Of a stretch of 64,000 nucleotides of DNA, positions 60,676 through 64,000 are shown piece after piece. The stretch lies in contig JAEULA010000043.1 of the NCBI GenBank assembly GCA_016793165.1, positions 1 through 64,000 on the forward strand. The letters are read 5' to 3'. The stretch's first letter is position 1, and each line of letters starts with the position of its first letter. The DNA comes from Alphaproteobacteria bacterium (GTDB taxonomy: Bacteria; Pseudomonadota; Alphaproteobacteria; CACIAM-22H2). The notes under the pieces were generated by a model. The model was not told where the DNA came from. It made no database searches and saw nothing but the letters and a program-made list of their open reading frames with translations. Position numbers and translations under genes: made by a program.

Positions 60676-61983
60676 ATGTCAGCACAGCGCAATCTCGATC
60701 TCGACGCCGCCCTGGCGGAGGCCGAGCGCCGGTTCGTCCAGGCGCATCCGGCCAGCGGCAAGCGCCACGACGCTGCCCGCAAGGTGATGCCGGGCGGCAA
60801 TACGCGCACGGTCATCTACTACCCGCCCTTCCCGGTCACGATCTCGCGCGGCGAGGGCTGCTTCGTCTGGGACCTCGACGGCAACCGCTACGCGGACTTC
60901 GTGTGCGAGTTCACTGCCGGGCTCTACGGCCACTCCGAGCCCGCCGTCGTCGAGGGCGTCAAGGAGGCGTTGGCGAACGGCATCGTGCTCGGCGCGCCGA
61001 ACCGCTACGAGGCCGAGCTCGCACGCCTGCTGGTCGAGCGCTTCCCGGCCCTCGAGCTGGTGCGCTTCACGAACTCCGGCACCGAGGCCAACCTGATGGC
61101 CATGAGCGTCGCGCGGGTCTTCACCGGCCGCGACGAGATCCTGGTCATGAAGGGCGGCTATCACGGCGGCGTCTTCATGTTCTCGGGCAACGGCTCGCCG
61201 CTCAACGCCCCGTTCCCCTACGTGCTCGCCGAGTACAACGACCTCGAAGGCACGCGGAAGCTGATCCGCGAGCACGCCGCGAAGCTCGCCTGCGTGATCC
61301 TCGAGCCGATGCTCGGCGGCGGCGGCTGCATTCCGGCCGACGTCGAGTTCCTCAAGATGCTGCGCGAGGAGACGCGCGCCGCCGGCGCGCTGCTGATCTT
61401 CGACGAGGTGATGACCTCGCGCCTGTCGCCGACCGGCCTTCACGGCGCGCTCGGCGTCATCCCCGACCTGCTGACCCTCGGCAAGTATCTCGGCGGCGGC
61501 CTCAGCTTCGGCGCCTTCGGCGGCGCGGCGCGCATCATGGAGCGCTTCGATCCGATGCGCCCCGACGCGCTCGCCCATGCCGGCACGTTCAACAACAACG
61601 TGCTGACGATGGCGGCCGGCGTGGCCGGCCTGACCAAGGTGCTGACCGCGGAAGCTTCGCTGGCGCTGAACGCCCGCGGCGACCGGCTGCGCAACCGCAT
61701 GAACGCCGCGATCGAGCAGCGCAAGCTCGCCTGCTGCGTGACCGGGCGCGGCTCGATGCTCAACGTCCACTTCGTGCGCGGGCCGGTGCGTCGCCCGGCC
61801 GACGTCGCGGCGGCGTCGAAGGACTGGGTGAAGCTGCTGCAGCTCGAGATGCTCGCGCGCGGCTACTACATGACGCATCGCGGCATGCTCGCGCTGTCGC
61901 TGCCGATGACCGACAAGGAAACCGACGGCTTCGCGGCGGCGTTCGAGGGTTTCCTCGACGACTACGCCGCGCTCCTGAAGTGA
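60676..61983 (+). CDS. Class III aminotransferase (glutamate-1-semialdehyde aminomutase-like)
   Basis: PLP enzyme of 435 residues. The substrate region has VMPGGNTRTVIYYPPFPVTISRGEGCFVWDLDGNRYADF, the PLP phosphate site FTNSGTEANLMAMSVARVFTGRD, Asp in LIFDEVMTSRLSPTG, and the Schiff-base lysine in LTLGKYLGGGLSFGAFGG. The pattern is near glutamate-1-semialdehyde 2,1-aminomutase. The local context is not heme biosynthesis, so it more likely transfers an amino group in catabolism. GGAGGGGG precedes the ATG. A LivJ-type binding protein follows after 56 bases. Confidence 0.92.
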   Translation: MSAQRNLDLDAALAEAERRFVQAHPASGKRHDAARKVMPGGNTRTVIYYPPFPVTISRGEGCFVWDLDGNRYADFVCEFTAGLYGHSEPAVVEGVKEALANGIVLGAPNRYEAELARLLVERFPALELVRFTNSGTEANLMAMSVARVFTGRDEILVMKGGYHGGVFMFSGNGSPLNAPFPYVLAEYNDLEGTRKLIREHAAKLACVILEPMLGGGGCIPADVEFLKMLREETRAAGALLIFDEVMTSRLSPTGLHGALGVIPDLLTLGKYLGGGLSFGAFGGAARIMERFDPMRPDALAHAGTFNNNVLTMAAGVAGLTKVLTAEASLALNARGDRLRNRMNAAIEQRKLACCVTGRGSMLNVHFVRGPVRRPADVAAASKDWVKLLQLEMLARGYYMTHRGMLALSLPMTDKETDGFAAAFEGFLDDYAALLK

Positions 61984-62039
61984 CCTCTGGACTTTGATCT
62001 GAAGCACGCGAAAACGAAGAACAGGAAAGGGAGGAAGCC

Positions 62040-63245
62040 ATGAGGAGACGTCAATTCGTCCGTGCCGGAGCGGGCGCGGCGGCGATCGCCGTCGCGTCGG
62101 GATCGGCGTCGGCACAGGCCCAGACCATCAAGGTCGGCATGGTCGCGACGATGTCGGGGGGCGGCGCCTCGATCGGCGACCTGATGGACAAGGCGGTCCG
62201 CCTCTACCAGAAGCAGCACGACAAGGACCTGCCGTCCGGCGTCAAGGTGGAGGTGATTCGCCGCGACGACGGCGGGGCCAATCCCGACGTCGCCAAGCGC
62301 CTGGCGACCGAGCTGGTGACGCGAGATCGCGTCAGCTTCCTCACCGGATTCATCTACACGCCCAACGCGATGGCAGTCGCCGAGCTCGCCACCGAGGCGA
62401 AGGTGCCGACGGTGATCATGAACGCCGGCACCTCGGTGATCGTCCGGCGCTCGCCGTATTTCGCGCGCACCTCGTTCACGATGTGGCAGTCGGCCTACCC
62501 GCTCGCGCAATGGGCGGCGAAGCAGGGGCTCAAGCGCGGCTACACGGCGGTCTCCGACTACGGCCCCGGCCACGACATCGAGGCCGCCTTCGACAAGGGC
62601 TTCACCGAGGCCGGCGGCCAGATCATCGGGAAGGTCCGCATCCCGCTGACCGTCGTCGACTTCGCGCCCTTCATGCAGCGCATCAAGGACGAGAAGCCGG
62701 ACGTGCTCTGCATCTTCGTTCCGGCGGGCAAGGTCGCGACGGCCATCATGAAGGCCTATATCGACCTCGGCCTGCACACCGCTGGGATCAAGCTCGTCGG
62801 GCCGGGCGACATCACGCCGGACGAGGAGCTGCCGAACATGGCCGACGTGCCCTCGGGCATCGTCACCACCATGCACCACTACTCCGCCTCGTCGACACGG
62901 CCGCAGAATGTCGCGTTCGTGAAGGCCTGGCAGGCCGAATACGGCGCCGGCTCGACGCCGAGCTTCTATTCGGTGGGGGCCTGGGACGCGATGGCGGCGA
63001 TCTACCACGCGATCATCCAGCAGGGCGGCAAGCTCGATCCCGACAAGACGATGGCGCTGCTCAAGGGCTGGCGGAACCCGGACAGCCCGCGCGGGCCGAT
63101 GGGCATCGACGCCGAGACGCGGGACATCGTCCAGAGCGTCTATCTCCGGCGCCTCGACCGCGTCGACGGCCAGCTGCGCAACGTCGAGATCGAGAGCTTC
63201 GGCGAGGTCAAGGATCCCTGGGTGCGCTTCAACCCGCCGCGGTGA
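62040..63245 (+). CDS. ABC transporter substrate-binding protein, branched-chain amino acid type (LivJ-like)
   Basis: Periplasmic binding protein of 401 residues with a Tat-type signal (MRRRQFVRAGAGAAAIAVA) and likely cut after ASAQAQ. The mature part follows the Peripla_BP_6 fold: IKVGMVATMSGGGASIGDLMDKAV, then VIRRDDGGANPDVAKRLATELVTRD. AGGGAGGAAG lies upstream of the ATG. The permease and ATPase genes of this importer are not in the window. It follows the aminotransferase gene, so the two may serve uptake and deamination of one amino acid. Confidence 0.93.
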   Translation: MRRRQFVRAGAGAAAIAVASGSASAQAQTIKVGMVATMSGGGASIGDLMDKAVRLYQKQHDKDLPSGVKVEVIRRDDGGANPDVAKRLATELVTRDRVSFLTGFIYTPNAMAVAELATEAKVPTVIMNAGTSVIVRRSPYFARTSFTMWQSAYPLAQWAAKQGLKRGYTAVSDYGPGHDIEAAFDKGFTEAGGQIIGKVRIPLTVVDFAPFMQRIKDEKPDVLCIFVPAGKVATAIMKAYIDLGLHTAGIKLVGPGDITPDEELPNMADVPSGIVTTMHHYSASSTRPQNVAFVKAWQAEYGAGSTPSFYSVGAWDAMAAIYHAIIQQGGKLDPDKTMALLKGWRNPDSPRGPMGIDAETRDIVQSVYLRRLDRVDGQLRNVEIESFGEVKDPWVRFNPPR

Positions 63246-63255
63246 ACGCCGCAAG

Positions 63256-63291
63256 CCTGTGGCGATCCGCCGATCGGCGGATCGCCACAGG
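63256..63291. repeat. Perfect 36-bp palindrome
   Basis: CCTGTGGCGATCCGCCG followed by AT and the exact reverse complement of the first 17 bases. It lies 11 bases after the stop of the LivJ-like gene. No T-run follows, so it may be a bidirectional hairpin or REP-like element rather than a Rho-independent terminator. Confidence 0.75.
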
Positions 63292-63365
63292 CGTGCCGGT
63301 CCCCGAGCATGGGCAGGTCTGCGACGGCATAACGCCGCCGTACGTCTCATCCATCGGGGGAATTC

Positions 63366-63737
63366 ATGGAAGCAATCTACTACGCCGTCAGTCTGATCGC
63401 CGCCGTCAGCATCGCATCGGAGCGGTTGGTCGAGATCGTCAAGACGCTCGTCGGCTGGCTTGATCGGAAGAATCCGAACTCCGACATGGAGCGTCTGCGT
63501 CGGCTCGCGCTGACGCTGCTGGCGATGATCGCCGGCATCTTCACCTCGTGGCTCGCGTCCTTTGTCGTGACGATCGGCGAGCCGGGCAAGTCCTATGCGC
63601 TTTCGATCCTGGGCCTTGGCCTGTTGGCGAGCGGCGGATCGAGCTTCTGGAACTCGGTGCTGACCTATGTCCTCAAGGTGAAGGACATCAAGAAGCAGGT
63701 GGCCGACTCCCAGGCGAAGCAGCTGGCCGGCGCCTAG
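63366..63737 (+). CDS. Small membrane protein of unknown function
   Basis: A 123-residue protein with two clear membrane segments (about 1-20 or 5-23, and LALTLLAMIAGIFTSWLASFVVTI near 46-70) plus a hydrophobic stretch at about 78-100. It contains GLGLLASGGSSFWNSVLTYVLKVKDIKKQ, and ends in a Lys/Ala-rich tail. GGGGGAATTC before the ATG is a good ribosome-binding site. I do not recognise the family. Size and layout resemble small pore-like or holin-like membrane proteins, but nothing else supports that. Confidence 0.7.
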   Translation: MEAIYYAVSLIAAVSIASERLVEIVKTLVGWLDRKNPNSDMERLRRLALTLLAMIAGIFTSWLASFVVTIGEPGKSYALSILGLGLLASGGSSFWNSVLTYVLKVKDIKKQVADSQAKQLAGA

Positions 63738-63851
63738 GAGCCGGCCCGACCAGGCGGGGCGCGGGCCGACGGCGATCCGCTCGCAAGCAAGTCGCCCGCT
63801 CGCTGTTCACGAGCCTTGAACTGTCCGGGCGGAAGAGGGTGAGATCGCCTC

Positions 63852-64000
63852 ATGACTCACCCGTTCCGCTACTACCTGCGCGTCCGCTATCTCGAATGCG
63901 ACGCGCAGAAGGTCGTCTTCAACGCGCGCTACGGCGACTACGTCGATATCGGCATCGTCGAGTATTTCCGCGCCATGGGCCTGGGCCATGGGATCCTGGG
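63852..64000 (+). CDS. Acyl-CoA thioesterase, hotdog fold (partial)
   Basis: The frame from ATG 63852 runs off the window after 49 codons. MTHPFRYYLRVRYLECDAQKVVFNARYGDYVDIGIVEYFRAM matches the start of YbgC/4-hydroxybenzoyl-CoA thioesterase-type proteins, in which the acidic residue after the conserved R/Y-x-E-C-D segment is catalytic. GAGGGTGAG lies about 8 bases upstream. The rest lies outside the window. Confidence 0.8.
   Translation, partial: MTHPFRYYLRVRYLECDAQKVVFNARYGDYVDIGIVEYFRAMGLGHGIL

Noticed and set aside
1..64000. CRISPR arrays, rRNA and tRNA genes, insertion sequences
   Set aside because: No regularly spaced direct repeats, no tRNA-like cloverleaf or rRNA sequence and no transposase were noticed anywhere in the window by reading.

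Overview
This is a very GC-rich window, close to wall-to-wall coding, with third-codon-position GC bias, many GTG/TTG starts and 1-4 base overlaps between neighbouring genes. Together with the gene families present (DSD1-type PLP enzyme, RraA-like aldolase, HyuA/HyuB hydantoinases, YbfB-type MFS permease, many solute ABC transporters with Tat-like binding proteins, type-II HAD, N-methylproline-demethylase-type flavoprotein) it suggests a metabolically versatile soil or plant-associated alphaproteobacterium (Rhodospirillales/Hyphomicrobiales-like). That placement is inference; no rRNA, tRNA or taxonomic marker is present.

Layout. 1-8.4 kb: a three-gene export operon (HlyD-type adaptor, C39 peptidase-ABC transporter, second ABC transporter with a peptidase-like but catalytically empty N-terminus), arranged like NHLM-type bacteriocin export systems. 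A large unrecognised protein is encoded divergently and no precursor peptide is visible. 8.4-18.1 kb: a divergon for uptake and breakdown of an amino-acid-like compound: polar amino acid ABC permeases and ATPase on the minus strand; DSD1 enzyme, binding protein, amidohydrolase, HyuA and HyuB on the plus strand, with two large palindromic elements between the plus-strand genes. 18.1-19.1 kb: a decayed LURP-one/tubby-like gene with a partial duplicate of its tail and a tandem repeat. 19.1-31 kb: chorismate-lyase-like protein, alcohol dehydrogenase, nitroreductase and SDR operon, PPOX flavoprotein, fatty acid desaturase, PAS histidine kinase, MFS permease plus aldehyde dehydrogenase, and an exported metalloprotease-like Sel1 protein. 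31-38.5 kb: a GT2/GT39 glycosyl-transfer pair, a small monooxygenase, acyl-CoA synthetase, MFS permease and malonyl-CoA decarboxylase. 38.5-45 kb: a lipoprotein joining rhodanese-like and C13 (legumain/caspase-like) domains, RraA-like enzyme, Lrp regulator, HAD dehalogenase, 2-hydroxyacid dehydrogenase, GNAT and AraC regulator.

45-57.6 kb is a catabolic island for an N-modified amino acid or small peptide: M19 dipeptidase and a three-subunit HcnABC/opine-oxidase-like dehydrogenase transcribed leftward, a divergent LysR regulator with a perfect T-N11-A box in the shared intergenic region, then a complete dipeptide-type ABC transporter and an N-methylproline-demethylase-like flavoenzyme. 57.6-59.5 kb is foreign-looking: an orphan gene of visibly lower GC and an AAA/DUF4143 ATPase with two in-frame stops. 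59.6-64 kb: fumarylacetoacetate-hydrolase-family protein, class III aminotransferase, LivJ-type binding protein, a small membrane protein and the start of a hotdog thioesterase cut by the window end.
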